Source: Vreelandella alkaliphila
GTDB taxonomy: Bacteria; Pseudomonadota; Gammaproteobacteria; Pseudomonadales; Halomonadaceae
DNA: 64,000 nt
Direction: 5' to 3'
Assembly: GCF_016107625.1 (NCBI RefSeq)
Contig: NZ_JABASV010000007.1
Span: forward strand, 62,001 to 126,000
A program made the translations under genes and the position numbers. Shown here piece by piece: positions 28,001 to 36,195 of this stretch (position 1 is the first letter of the stretch; the number at the start of each line of letters is the position of its first letter). The notes beneath the pieces are model-generated. The model saw only the letters and a list, made by a program, of their open reading frames with translations. It was not told where the DNA came from and searched no databases.

Positions 28001-28888
28001 ACCCTGGCACCGGAAACCAATGGCGCCGTGGCAGTAAAAGCGTGGGATGCGCTTTCCAAGATTACCGGGCGTGATCACACGCATTTGGCTAAGCCTAAGC
28101 ACGAAGAGAAAATTCGCTTCCGCGATATCGTCGCTCAGCCACGCAAGATTATCTCCAGCCCGACCTGGTCCGGCCTTGAGGATGAGCATGTCTCCTATAA
28201 CGCCGGTTACACCAACGTTCACGAGCTGATTCCATGGCGCACCGTGAGTGGTCGTCAGCAGTTCTATCAGGATCATGCCTGGATGCGCGCATTCGGTGAA
28301 AGCCTGCTGGTCTATCGTCCGCCCATCGATACCAAGGCGGCCAAAGGCTTCCAGCTTCCCGCCGACAACGGCTTCAAGAGCAAGGCGCTGAACTTCCTCA
28401 CGCCGCACCAGAAGTGGGGCATCCACTCCACTTACTCGGACAACCTGCTGATGTTGACGCTTAACCGAGGCGGCCCGGTGGTGTGGCTCTCCGAGGCAGA
28501 TGCGGCTGAGATTGATATCGAGGACAACGACTGGATCGAGGTCTACAACGCCAACGGCTCGATTGCCGCGCGGGCAGTGGTCAGCCAGCGGGTCAAAGCG
28601 GGCATGGTGATGATGTACCACGCCCAGGAGCGCAACGTGAACGTCCCTGGCTCTGAGGTCACCGGTACGCGGGGCGGTATTCACAACTCGGTCACCCGTG
28701 TCTGCCCCAAGCCAACCCATATGATCGGCGGCTACGCGCAGCTCTCTTACAGTTTTAATTACTACGGCACCGTCGGCTCAAACCGCGATGAGTTCGTGTT
28801 AGTGCGCAAGATGAAACACATTGAATGGCTGGATGGTGAAGGCAATGACAGTGTTCAAAAGAACAGTGCTCAGGAGGCCGTGAAATGA
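25091..28888 (+). CDS. narG: Respiratory nitrate reductase alpha subunit NarG
   Basis: Catalytic subunit of the membrane-bound, cytoplasm-facing nitrate reductase; it reduces nitrate to nitrite at a bis-MGD molybdenum centre. The 1265 residues match the usual 1240-1265. The N-terminus carries HGVNCTGSCSWKIYV, supplying the His and Cys ligands of FS0, followed by PRGCPRGASYSWY. The molybdenum-ligand aspartate is expected in the region with SFYDWYCDLPPASP. No Tat arginine pair of classic strength is present at the N-terminus, as in other NarG. First gene of narGHJI; the coding strand is strongly GC-ending, consistent with high expression. Confidence 0.98.
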   Translation: MSHFIDRLNFFRKSREPFANEHGELRSESRQWEDSYRARWQHDKVVRSTHGVNCTGSCSWKIYVKNGLVTWETQQTDYPRTRPDLPNHEPRGCPRGASYSWYLYSANRLKYPLIRKPLLALWREALKANPDPVDAWASIVEDPAKTKQYKRARGMGGFVRGNWDELNELVAASNVYTAKQYGPDRILGFSPIPAMSMVSYAAGSRYLSLIGGVCMSFYDWYCDLPPASPMTWGEQTDVPESADWYNSGYIIAWGSNVPQTRTPDAHFFTEVRYKGTKTVSITPDYAEVSKLTDEWLSAKQGTDAALAMAMGHVILKEFHLDNPSAYFTDYVRRYTDMPFLVELEVREDGSFAPGRQLRASDFDAALGQENNPEWKTVAWDETRDQLVVPRGSIGFRWGETGDEVGKWNLESLDAAGTEIKPLLSLVNHYDSVARVAFPYFGGIEHEHFEHVKGAGVGAADDLLFHNLPAKRLKRADGSDMLAVTVFDLMCANYGIDRGFVGDGEDDGATSFDQIRPYTPAWQEKITGVPAEQCTRIAREFADNANKTNGRSMIIVGAGMNHWYHMDMNYRGLINMLVMCGCIGQSGGGWAHYVGQEKLRPQTGWTPLAFGLDWQRPPRHMNSTSFFYSHSSQWRYEKLEIKEILSPLAKAEDYPGSLIDFNVRAERMGWLPSAPQLDTNPLRLAKKAEAAGMSTADYAVQQLKKGELRFAAEDPDAPENFPRNMFIWRSNLLGSSGKGHEYMLKYLLGTRHGIQGKDLGDFGGQKPEEVVWRDEAPEGKLDLLVTLDFRMSTTCLYSDIVLPTATWYEKDDLNTSDMHPFIHPLTAATDPAWESRSDWDIYKGIAKAFSKVCVGHLGEETDLVTLPMQHDSPGELAQPAVMDWKKGECAPIPGKTMPSLIEVKRNYPETYERFTSVGPLLESIGNGGKGIAWNTDAEVELLGKLNHRKLDGPHKGRPLIDSAIDAAEMILTLAPETNGAVAVKAWDALSKITGRDHTHLAKPKHEEKIRFRDIVAQPRKIISSPTWSGLEDEHVSYNAGYTNVHELIPWRTVSGRQQFYQDHAWMRAFGESLLVYRPPIDTKAAKGFQLPADNGFKSKALNFLTPHQKWGIHSTYSDNLLMLTLNRGGPVVWLSEADAAEIDIEDNDWIEVYNANGSIAARAVVSQRVKAGMVMMYHAQERNVNVPGSEVTGTRGGIHNSVTRVCPKPTHMIGGYAQLSYSFNYYGTVGSNRDEFVLVRKMKHIEWLDGEGNDSVQKNSAQEAVK

Positions 28889-30447
28889 AAATTCGTTCCC
28901 AGGTAGGCATGGTTCTCAACCTTGATAAGTGTATTGGTTGCCACACCTGTTCGGTGACCTGCAAAAATGTCTGGACCAGTCGCGAAGGTATGGAGTACGC
29001 CTGGTTCAACAATGTCGAGACCAAGCCCGGTATCGGCTATCCCAAAGAGTGGGAGAACCAGGCCAAGTGGAAGGGCGGCTGGATGCGCCGTAACGATGGT
29101 CGGATTGAGCCGCGTATTGGTGGCAAATGGCGGGTGCTGGCGAACATTTTCGCCAACCCCGACTTGCCCGAGATGGATGACTACTATGAGCCGTTCACGT
29201 TCGACTACCAACACCTGCATACTGCCAAGATCGGCGAGCACCAGCCGGTGGCACGTCCGCGCTCGCTGATTTCCGGTCAGCGCATGAAAAAGATCGAGTG
29301 GGGCCCCAACTGGGAAGAGATTCTCGGCACCGAGTTCGCCAAGCGGCGCAAAGACGCCAACTTCGACAAGGTGCAGGCAGATATCTACGGCCAGTTCGAA
29401 AACACCTTCATGATGTATTTGCCGCGGCTGTGCGAGCACTGCTTGAACCCCACCTGTGTGGCGTCCTGCCCCAGCGGTGCGATCTACAAGCGGGAAGAGG
29501 ACGGCATCGTTCTAATCGACCAGGACAAGTGCCGTGGCTGGCGTATGTGTATCTCCGGCTGCCCCTACAAGAAGATCTACTACAACTGGAAAAGCGGTAA
29601 GTCCGAGAAGTGTATCTTCTGTTATCCGCGTATCGAGACCGGCCAGCCGACCATCTGCTCCGAGACCTGTGTGGGCCGCATTCGCTATCTCGGCGTACTG
29701 CTGTATGACGCTGATCGCATCGAGGAAGTGGCAAGCTCGCCGGATGAGCGTGACCTCTACCATCGCCAGTGCGAGATTTTCCTAGATCCCAACGATCCGG
29801 AAGTGATTGCCCAGGCCAAGCGGGATGGCATCCAGGATAACGTCATCAAAGCCGCCCAGGCCTCTCCGGTCTACAAGATGGCTATCGACTGGGGGTTGGC
29901 GCTGCCACTGCACCCGGAATACCGCACGCTGCCGATGGTGTGGTACGTGCCGCCGCTGTCGCCGATTCAGTCCGCCGCTGAGGCGGGGCATGTGGAGTTT
30001 GACGGCATCCTGCCCAAGATTGAATCACTGCGTATCCCGGTGAAGTACCTGGCTAACCTGTTGACTGCCGGTGAAGAGGAGCCCGTGGTGTTGGCACTCA
30101 AGCGCTTAATGGCGATGCGTGTCTACATGCGCGGCAAGCACGTAGAGGGTGCCCCCAACGCCGACGTGCTCGATGCCGTGGGGCTGAGCGTCGCCCAAGT
30201 AGAGGAGATGTACCGCTACCTGGCCATTGCCAACTACGAGGATCGGTTTGTGATCCCCACCAGCCATCGGGAAATGGCCACCGAAGCCTTCCCGGAACGG
30301 GGAGGATGCGGCTTTACCTTTGGTGATGGTTGCCATGGTGAGAGCCAGCCCAACCTGTTTAATGGCCGTAAGCAGACCAGCGTGTTGGTGAAACCGGTAG
30401 AGGTCTTCGACCCGCAGCCACAACTTGAGGAGTCTCGGCATGACTGA
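28885..30447 (+). CDS. narH: Respiratory nitrate reductase beta subunit NarH
   Basis: Iron-sulfur subunit carrying electrons from NarI to NarG. In 520 residues there are four cysteine groups for three 4Fe-4S and one 3Fe-4S clusters: CIGCHTCSVTC (near 16-26), CEHCLNPTCVASC (about 184-196), CRGWRMCISGC (where Trp replaces one Cys, marking the 3Fe-4S cluster) and CIFCYPR with ICSETC. The ATG overlaps the narG stop by four bases (ATGA), so translation is coupled. Confidence 0.98.
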   Translation: MKIRSQVGMVLNLDKCIGCHTCSVTCKNVWTSREGMEYAWFNNVETKPGIGYPKEWENQAKWKGGWMRRNDGRIEPRIGGKWRVLANIFANPDLPEMDDYYEPFTFDYQHLHTAKIGEHQPVARPRSLISGQRMKKIEWGPNWEEILGTEFAKRRKDANFDKVQADIYGQFENTFMMYLPRLCEHCLNPTCVASCPSGAIYKREEDGIVLIDQDKCRGWRMCISGCPYKKIYYNWKSGKSEKCIFCYPRIETGQPTICSETCVGRIRYLGVLLYDADRIEEVASSPDERDLYHRQCEIFLDPNDPEVIAQAKRDGIQDNVIKAAQASPVYKMAIDWGLALPLHPEYRTLPMVWYVPPLSPIQSAAEAGHVEFDGILPKIESLRIPVKYLANLLTAGEEEPVVLALKRLMAMRVYMRGKHVEGAPNADVLDAVGLSVAQVEEMYRYLAIANYEDRFVIPTSHREMATEAFPERGGCGFTFGDGCHGESQPNLFNGRKQTSVLVKPVEVFDPQPQLEESRHD

Positions 30448-31252
30448 AGCCGCTACCCAATCGCCGACCCTGGTAGAGCCGTCGTTCGAGCCGCTACAGG
30501 GTATGCGTAGCCTACGCGTACTGGCCCGCCTGCTCGATTACCCGACCCAGGAACTGCAGGATGCCTGCGGCGAACTCATCGAAATTCTCAATGCCGAGCG
30601 CCGCCTGGGGGTGGCTCTCAAGTCGTCACTAATGGAGTGGTGTCAGCGTCTCCAAGAGGGCGACCTGCTTGAGCTGCAGGCCGAGTACGTCGCTATGTTC
30701 GATAAGGGGCGAGCTACGTCGCTGCTGCTATTCGAGCACGTTCACGGTGAATCACGTGACCGTGGTCAGGCCATGGTGGATCTTATGGCCGAGTACAGCG
30801 CGGCCGGTTTTGAGCTGGATGCCCGTGAACTGCCCGATCATCTACCGGTATTTCTTGAGTATCTCTCAATGTGCGACGAAGCCGAAATTGGCCGCTGGCT
30901 GGGCGAAATACGCCATATTCTAGCGTTGCTGACGGCTCGGCTGGAGGAGCGGGGTGCGGATCACGCCCTGGTACCACTGTCACTATTGGCGTTGATCGGC
31001 GCCGAGGGAGATGTCGAGGAGCATCGGCCCCAGGTCAAAAAAGAAGTGCCGGACAACACCCCCGAAGCCTTGGACGCCGTATGGGAAGAAGAAGCGGTGC
31101 GTTTCTCAGCGACCTCTGACGAAGACTGTGCGCTGCAGTCTGCTGAAGGTCGTCGCTTGGCTGAGCGCAAGCACACCGTTCAGAGCCAGCCGGTACGCAT
31201 TATGCCTGCTCCGTCTTTAAATGCTTCTTCCGCTCCTTCCGCCGATCGTTAA
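30440..31252 (+). CDS. narJ: Nitrate reductase assembly chaperone NarJ
   Basis: Cytoplasmic chaperone that binds apo-NarG and assists molybdenum cofactor and FS0 insertion before membrane attachment. It is 270 residues, mainly helical, with family features RVLARLLDYPTQEL, EYVAMFDKGRATSLLLFEHVHGESRDRGQAM (in parts) and LPDHLPVFLEYLS. The last 50 residues are a variable, low-complexity tail. The start ATG 30440 has GAGGAG and overlaps the end of narH by eight bases; an ATG a few codons upstream is less well placed. Confidence 0.95.
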   Translation: MTEAATQSPTLVEPSFEPLQGMRSLRVLARLLDYPTQELQDACGELIEILNAERRLGVALKSSLMEWCQRLQEGDLLELQAEYVAMFDKGRATSLLLFEHVHGESRDRGQAMVDLMAEYSAAGFELDARELPDHLPVFLEYLSMCDEAEIGRWLGEIRHILALLTARLEERGADHALVPLSLLALIGAEGDVEEHRPQVKKEVPDNTPEALDAVWEEEAVRFSATSDEDCALQSAEGRRLAERKHTVQSQPVRIMPAPSLNASSAPSADR

Positions 31253-31265
31253 TAGGAGAATCACC

Positions 31266-31958
31266 ATGTATGACGCGATTGCGCATTACTTAACCCATCT
31301 GATCTACGGTTACTACCCCTATCTAGCTGGCACGGTGTTTCTGCTTGGCAGCCTGCTCCGTTTTGATCACGGTCAGTACACCTGGAAGACCGGTTCTAGC
31401 CAGATGCTCTCTTCAAAGAATATGCGCCTGGGCAGCAACCTGTTTCATATCGGTATTATCGTGATTTTCTTCGGCCATCTGGTAGGCATGCTCACACCGC
31501 ACTGGGTTTATGAGCCGTTCCTGCACGCCGGTACTAAACAGCTAGTGGCTATCGTGGTGGGCGGTATTGCCGGTGCCATGTGCGTGGTGGGCGGCGCCAT
31601 GTTGCTCTATCGTCGTCTGACCAACCCGCGCGTAAAGGCGTCGTCGAGCATGATGGATACCTTGATCCTGGGCTTGATCGTCTTACAAGCGTGCCTGGGT
31701 ATGGTGACCATCATCTTCTCGTTGGGCCATATGGACGGCGAGATGATGCTGACACTCTCCAGCTGGGCGCAGTCGATTGTGTTCTTCAGCGGCGGTGCGG
31801 CGGATTACATGCAGGAAGTGTCGTGGATCTACAAACTGCATATCTTTATCGGCTTAACCATCATCCTGCTGTTCCCCTTTACCCGCTTGGTGCATGTGTG
31901 GAGCGCGCCGTTTGGTTATGTGACCCGGCGTTATCAGCTTGTCCGCCGCCGCAGCTAA
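31266..31958 (+). CDS. narI: Respiratory nitrate reductase gamma subunit NarI
   Basis: Membrane b-type di-haem subunit that oxidises quinol and passes electrons to NarH. The 230-residue protein has five membrane helices, with the haem-ligating histidines expected in NLFHIGIIVIFFGHLVG (two His) and WIYKLHIFIGLTIIL plus FTRLVHVWSAP. The start MYDAIAHY is chosen because ATG 31266 follows TAGGAGA; an upstream in-frame start would overlap narJ. Quinol pool may be ubiquinol and/or menaquinol. Confidence 0.96.
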   Translation: MYDAIAHYLTHLIYGYYPYLAGTVFLLGSLLRFDHGQYTWKTGSSQMLSSKNMRLGSNLFHIGIIVIFFGHLVGMLTPHWVYEPFLHAGTKQLVAIVVGGIAGAMCVVGGAMLLYRRLTNPRVKASSSMMDTLILGLIVLQACLGMVTIIFSLGHMDGEMMLTLSSWAQSIVFFSGGAADYMQEVSWIYKLHIFIGLTIILLFPFTRLVHVWSAPFGYVTRRYQLVRRRS

Positions 31959-31998
31959 AAACTGGCTAGTGCTCGGCCAGGCCTAGAGGAGAAATAAC

Positions 31999-32820
31999 AT
32001 GCAGATGATTGATATCGAACAGATACCTGGGGGCGTCGCTGCGCCTCCGGTACGTGTCGGCGACACCCCTATCGATGAAGCAACGATTGCGTTGGAGATG
32101 CAGTACCACCCCGCCGAAACGGCGGGGGAGGCTCAGCTTCAGGCCGCCCGTGCGTTGGTGGTCAGAGAGCTGCTTCGCCAGCGTGCTAGCGTCCTGGGCC
32201 TACTATCGACACAGGACGTTAGCGAGGCACAGGAAGATGCGGCGATTGCTGCTTTGCTAGAACAGGAGCTTGAGGTGCCCGAACCGGGGGAAGCAGATTG
32301 CCAGCGCTTTTTTGACACCCACCGTGAGCGCTTTAGCGAACCAGTGCAGTTACGCGTTCGGCATATCCTGCTCGCGGCCGCACCCGATGACTCCCAGGGT
32401 CGCGACGATGCTTACCAGCTTGGCGAAAAGCTACTCGAACAGCTTAATCAGATACCCGAACGGTTTGCCGAATTTGCTCAACACCACTCCGCGTGCCCTT
32501 CAAAAGAGCTGGATGGTGATTTGGGTTGGCTAGTGTCGGGGCAAACCGTTCCAGAGTTGGACCGCGCTTTGCAGCACCTGCCCGAAGGTCTACATGAGCG
32601 CCCCTTGGCGTCTCGCTATGGCTGGCATGTGGTCAGTATTGACGAGCGCAGAGAAGGTAGGGCGTTACCTTTCGATCAAGTGATTGACCGGGTGCGCCAT
32701 AGCCTTCGGGAGCAGGCAACTCGACGTGCGCTGCGTCACTATTTGCTGATGTTAGAGAGCGAAATAGGCGTCGAAGGGATTGTGCTGGATGACGATGCTG
32801 GCGGCAGCTTGATGCAATAG
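31999..32820 (+). CDS. PpiC-type peptidyl-prolyl isomerase of the nar operon
   Basis: A 273-residue parvulin-type isomerase. The domain spans about 112-220: QLRVRHILLAA, ERFAEFAQHHSACPSKELDGDLGWL (in two parts), LPEGLHERPLASRYGWHVVSID. The N-terminal part is helical (LQAARALVVRELLRQRASVLG), reminiscent of NifM/SurA-like substrate-binding segments, and there is no signal peptide, so it is cytoplasmic. A similar gene follows narGHJI in Pseudomonas aeruginosa. It probably helps fold a nitrate reductase subunit. Start ATG 31999 has GAGGAGA, 40 bp after narI. Confidence 0.9.
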   Translation: MQMIDIEQIPGGVAAPPVRVGDTPIDEATIALEMQYHPAETAGEAQLQAARALVVRELLRQRASVLGLLSTQDVSEAQEDAAIAALLEQELEVPEPGEADCQRFFDTHRERFSEPVQLRVRHILLAAAPDDSQGRDDAYQLGEKLLEQLNQIPERFAEFAQHHSACPSKELDGDLGWLVSGQTVPELDRALQHLPEGLHERPLASRYGWHVVSIDERREGRALPFDQVIDRVRHSLREQATRRALRHYLLMLESEIGVEGIVLDDDAGGSLMQ

Positions 32821-32855
32821 CTTGAAGCAATAGGAAAGCTAATAGGAGAGGCTTG

Positions 32856-33434
32856 ATGTCCCATGTTCCTGTAGATGCTCTTTTCATTCCGCTTGGCATC
32901 GCGGTGTTAACCGTTTCCGATACGCGTGGATTCGATGAGGATGGCAGTGGTGACTTACTCGCCGCGCATCTTATTGAAAGCGGCCATAACCTAATGGAGC
33001 GGCGCATCGTGCCTGATGATATTTATCAGGTTCGTGCTGTGGTTTCGGAATGGATTGCGCGTAAAGAAATTCAGACGATACTGGTGAATGGCGGTACGGG
33101 CTTCACTGCTCGCGATACCACACCTGAGGCGTTAGTTCCTCTTTTTGACAAAGCAATTGAGGGGTATGGCGAGCTGTTTCGCTACTACTCTCTGCAAACG
33201 ATTGGCACGTCGACTATTCAATCTAGGGCAGTGGCGGGGGTTGCCAACCAGACACTGTTGTTTGCGATGCCCGGTTCGCCCAAAGCATGTGAATTGGCGT
33301 GGGAAAAAATCATCTCATTGCAGTTGGACTCCCGCACTCGGCCCTGCAACTTTGTAGCAATGGTGTTGCCTTCTGCTCCTGCTTGTAGTGGACGTCAAGT
33401 AGAAACGACGTCGCATGTTTCGGAGCGCTTATGA
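32856..33434 (+). CDS. moaB: Molybdenum cofactor biosynthesis protein MoaB
   Basis: MogA/MoaB-fold protein that adenylylates molybdopterin. In 192 residues the motifs are GIAVLTVSDTRGFDEDGSG, the pterin-binding LVNGGTGFTARDTTPEA and AMPGSPKACELAWEKII. The C-terminal 25 residues, after the domain, are variable. The ATG at 32856 follows AATAGGAGAGG; a TTG immediately before it is not needed. It lies 35 bp after the ppiC-like gene and overlaps moeA by four bases, tying Moco synthesis to nitrate reductase. Confidence 0.93.
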   Translation: MSHVPVDALFIPLGIAVLTVSDTRGFDEDGSGDLLAAHLIESGHNLMERRIVPDDIYQVRAVVSEWIARKEIQTILVNGGTGFTARDTTPEALVPLFDKAIEGYGELFRYYSLQTIGTSTIQSRAVAGVANQTLLFAMPGSPKACELAWEKIISLQLDSRTRPCNFVAMVLPSAPACSGRQVETTSHVSERL

Positions 33435-34693
33435 ACTGTCAATGCGCAGAAATAGTCACGCCCGGCTTATTAAATTTATTTGATGCACGCCAACGAGTTA
33501 TCGACGCAGCCACGCCGATTAATGCCGTAGAAAACGTCTCCCTTGAACAGTCGGCGGGGCGAGTGCTGGCAGAAATGGTGGTTGCACCTCTCGATATGCC
33601 GGGCGTGGACAATAGCGCTATGGATGGTTACGCGCTGTGTCTGGCTGATTACCAAGCGGCACCTCGCGGTGCAGGCCTACCCATTCTTCAACGCGTGCCA
33701 GCTGGCGCAGGTGTCATGCTGCTACCCGAAGGGGGCTGCGCGCGTATTTTCACCGGCGCGCCGGTACCCATAGGGGCTGATATTGTGGTGCCTCAAGAGC
33801 GGGTAACCCTTGATAAGCGTGGGCATATACACCTCGAGGGTAGCTTGGTGCTAGGCGCTAATATTCGCCGTCAAGGCGAGGAAACCCGCATGGGAACCCC
33901 GCTACTCGCTGCGGGTAAGTTTCTTGACTCAGCGTCGATTGCGCTTCTGGCAAGCCACGGGATCAATATCGTTGCCGTCAAGCGGCGCCTACGGGTGGCA
34001 TTGCTCTCAACCGGCGATGAGCTGATTGCCCCAGGCGCGGTGCGATCTCCGGGACAGGTATACGACAGCAATCGCGCCATGCTTAACGTACTGCTCGCAC
34101 AAGCGCAGTGCGATGTACTGGATCTGGGCGTCATCGCTGATTCGCCGCAGTCATTGCACCAGGCCTTTGAGCACGCACAAACCATTGCAGATGTGGTGAT
34201 ATGCACCGGTGGCGTTTCGGTAGGCGAGGAGGATCACGTTCGTCCGGTGATCGAGCAGCGCGGTGGGCTACATTTTCATGGTGTTGCGATGAAACCCGGA
34301 AAGCCTTTTGCATTCGGTTATCTGGGCGCGGAGCCTTCCACTTGCACGCCGTTAATGGCGCTGCCGGGTAACCCCGTGGCCTCCCTGGTGGGCTGGCAAC
34401 TGCTGGCGCTGCCGTTTATTCATGCTATGCAGGGTCGACACTTAGCTGCGTTACAGTGTTTTCCAGTAACAGCGGGCTTCTCTCAGCGTGGGCCCAAAGG
34501 GCGCTGCGAGCTATTACGGGTAGTGTTGGATTGGTCACAGGGGAGTCCCGTGGCGCAGTTAGCGGGCGGCCAGGGCTCGCATATGCTTGGTGCGGCTAGC
34601 CAAGCTGATGGTTATTTAATGATTAACTCCGAAACCGATGTGGCTGAAGGGGAGGCGTATCACTACTACCCCATCAATCAGTTCGCCGCTTGA
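33431..34693 (+). CDS. moeA: Molybdopterin molybdenumtransferase MoeA
   Basis: Enzyme that inserts molybdate into adenylylated molybdopterin to give Moco. It has 420 residues. Motifs in order are MPGVDNSAMDGYAL (residues about 55-70), FTGAPVPIGADIVVPQE, STGDELIAPG, SPGQVYDSNRAML, VICTGGVSVGEEDHV, MKPGKPFAFGYL and ALPGNPVASLVG. It begins four bases inside moaB. The 115-bp gap after its stop holds a small ORF leading to moaA. Confidence 0.95.
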   Translation: MNCQCAEIVTPGLLNLFDARQRVIDAATPINAVENVSLEQSAGRVLAEMVVAPLDMPGVDNSAMDGYALCLADYQAAPRGAGLPILQRVPAGAGVMLLPEGGCARIFTGAPVPIGADIVVPQERVTLDKRGHIHLEGSLVLGANIRRQGEETRMGTPLLAAGKFLDSASIALLASHGINIVAVKRRLRVALLSTGDELIAPGAVRSPGQVYDSNRAMLNVLLAQAQCDVLDLGVIADSPQSLHQAFEHAQTIADVVICTGGVSVGEEDHVRPVIEQRGGLHFHGVAMKPGKPFAFGYLGAEPSTCTPLMALPGNPVASLVGWQLLALPFIHAMQGRHLAALQCFPVTAGFSQRGPKGRCELLRVVLDWSQGSPVAQLAGGQGSHMLGAASQADGYLMINSETDVAEGEAYHYYPINQFAA

Positions 34694-34746
34694 ATCACTT
34701 TTTCAGTCGTGACCACTGACCTCGTTAGTTTTTTATAGGAGAGGGT

Positions 34747-34812
34747 ATGTCTTCACATCACAAGCCACACATACAGCTGGTTAGTTCTCAAGTAGAGGAG
34801 CCCTCACTATGA
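34747..34812 (+). CDS. Possible 21-residue leader ORF coupled to moaA
   Basis: ATG at 34747 is preceded by ATAGGAGAGG at ideal spacing and opens a 21-codon frame (starting [10 protein letters not shown] and ending EEPSL). Its TGA overlaps the moaA ATG (CTATGAG), and the end of the frame contains GAGGAG, the moaA ribosome site. This is the geometry of a translational coupler. The peptide has no recognised homologue and could also be the stump of a lost moa gene. Expression not shown. Confidence 0.5.
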   Translation: MSSHHKPHIQLVSSQVEEPSL

Positions 34813-35798
34813 GCGTCTTGGTCGATGGGTTTGGCCGTACAGTGCGTTACCTACGTATATCGGTAACTGATCGCTGTGATTATCGCTGTGTGTATTGCAT
34901 GGCTGAGGAGATGACCTTCCTGCCTCGAGCCCAATTGCTGACCCTTGAGGAAATAGCCACTCTTTCGCAGGCATTCGTCGAGCTGGGCGTGGAAAAAATC
35001 CGTCTAACTGGCGGTGAGCCACTGGTACGCCAGGGCGTGCTAACGCTAGTGCAAAAACTCGCTGAATTGGAGAGCCTGCGCGAGCTGGCTATGACCACCA
35101 ACGGCTCAGGGCTGGTCAAACATGCCGATGCTTTGCGGCAAGGCGGGCTTGATCGGCTTAATATTAGCCTCGACTCGCTCAAGCCCGAGCGTTTTAAAGC
35201 ATTAACTCGAACAGGTGACTTAAACCAAGTGATCGCGGGTATCCGTGCCGCACGTCGCGCTGGTTTTCAGTCGATTAAGCTCAACGCTGTATTGCTTAAA
35301 GGGCGTAATGACGACGAAATTATCGACTTGGTAAACTTTGCCCGGGATGAACAAGTCGATATCAGCTTTATAGAGGAAATGCCGCTGGGCGCTATCCGCG
35401 AGCATAACCGTGGTGAAACCTTTCTTTCCACTGATGCGGTACGCGAGATCATAGAAAACCATTACCCACTCCTACCCACTACCGAGACCACCCTAGGGCC
35501 ATCCCGCTATTACCGCATGGCAGACAGCCAATCGCGGATTGGCTTTATCTCTCCCCATAGCCACAATTTCTGTGCTGCCTGTAATCGTGTTCGAGTGACG
35601 GCGGAAGGGCGGCTACTCCTCTGCTTGGGCAATGAGCATTCGGTAGATTTACGCGCCGTAATGCGACGTTATCCGGGGGAGATCCAGCGCCTAAAAGCAG
35701 CCATTGTGGGGGCGATGACGAAAAAGCCTGAGCGGCACCACTTTACGACCGATGGTGAGGTTCAGGTTTTGCGATTTATGAATGCAACTGGCGGTTAG
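34809..35798 (+). CDS. moaA: GTP 3',8-cyclase MoaA
   Basis: Radical SAM enzyme for the first step of Moco synthesis, GTP to 3',8-cyclo-7,8-dihydro-GTP (with MoaC). The N-terminal cluster motif is [10 protein letters not shown] (Cys 23, 27, 30), SAM-binding [11 protein letters not shown] follows, and the second cluster is CAACNRVRV with a later Cys in LLLCLG. The C-terminal Gly-Gly needed for activity is present. The length of 329 residues is normal. No moaC, moaD or moaE is visible in this window; they must be elsewhere. Confidence 0.96.
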   Translation: MSVLVDGFGRTVRYLRISVTDRCDYRCVYCMAEEMTFLPRAQLLTLEEIATLSQAFVELGVEKIRLTGGEPLVRQGVLTLVQKLAELESLRELAMTTNGSGLVKHADALRQGGLDRLNISLDSLKPERFKALTRTGDLNQVIAGIRAARRAGFQSIKLNAVLLKGRNDDEIIDLVNFARDEQVDISFIEEMPLGAIREHNRGETFLSTDAVREIIENHYPLLPTTETTLGPSRYYRMADSQSRIGFISPHSHNFCAACNRVRVTAEGRLLLCLGNEHSVDLRAVMRRYPGEIQRLKAAIVGAMTKKPERHHFTTDGEVQVLRFMNATGG

Positions 35799-36195
35799 TA
35801 CAGCGTTGCCAAAAGCAGTTTTTACTTCAAACTGTATCTGCTTGATAGAGTCTAAGAAGTGATCTAAGTATATTTTTAATATGAGGAGCTTCGGTGAAGG
35901 GGATTTTAAGATAGCCACTGAATCGGCCCTCCTTGAGTTGGCATAAATTTCCTCTTGATTTCATCCGTTTTGGCAGTGGTTCTGCGAAAGGATGCTGTGT
36001 CGTGTCTCGTCGTTAACTCTGTCTTCTTCGCATAAAAAATTGCCACCAATTTGTCTTTAATGGCGAGCCTTTGTATGCGCTAACATTTGTCCTAACGGTA
36101 AGCGAAGCAGTACCTTTGTTAAATTAATCGACTAGGACGGGGTTAGAATCGCTGCTATGCCCCAGGAATGATCAATAACCCAAAAAAGACAATTA
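35799..36195. other. Gap of about 400 bp, nothing recognised
   Basis: Between moaA and the menA-like gene. No frame with ribosome site, no strong hairpin with a T-run, and no family-specific operator were seen. The menA-like promoter should lie at the right-hand end. Confidence 0.6.

Noticed and set aside
27137..28720. A 527-codon open frame antisense to narG, with similar shorter antisense frames at 25451-26158 and 28870-29439
   Set aside because: They lie wholly inside the well-supported narG/narH genes. GC-ending codon bias in narGH leaves the opposite frame free of stops; no family resemblance was seen.
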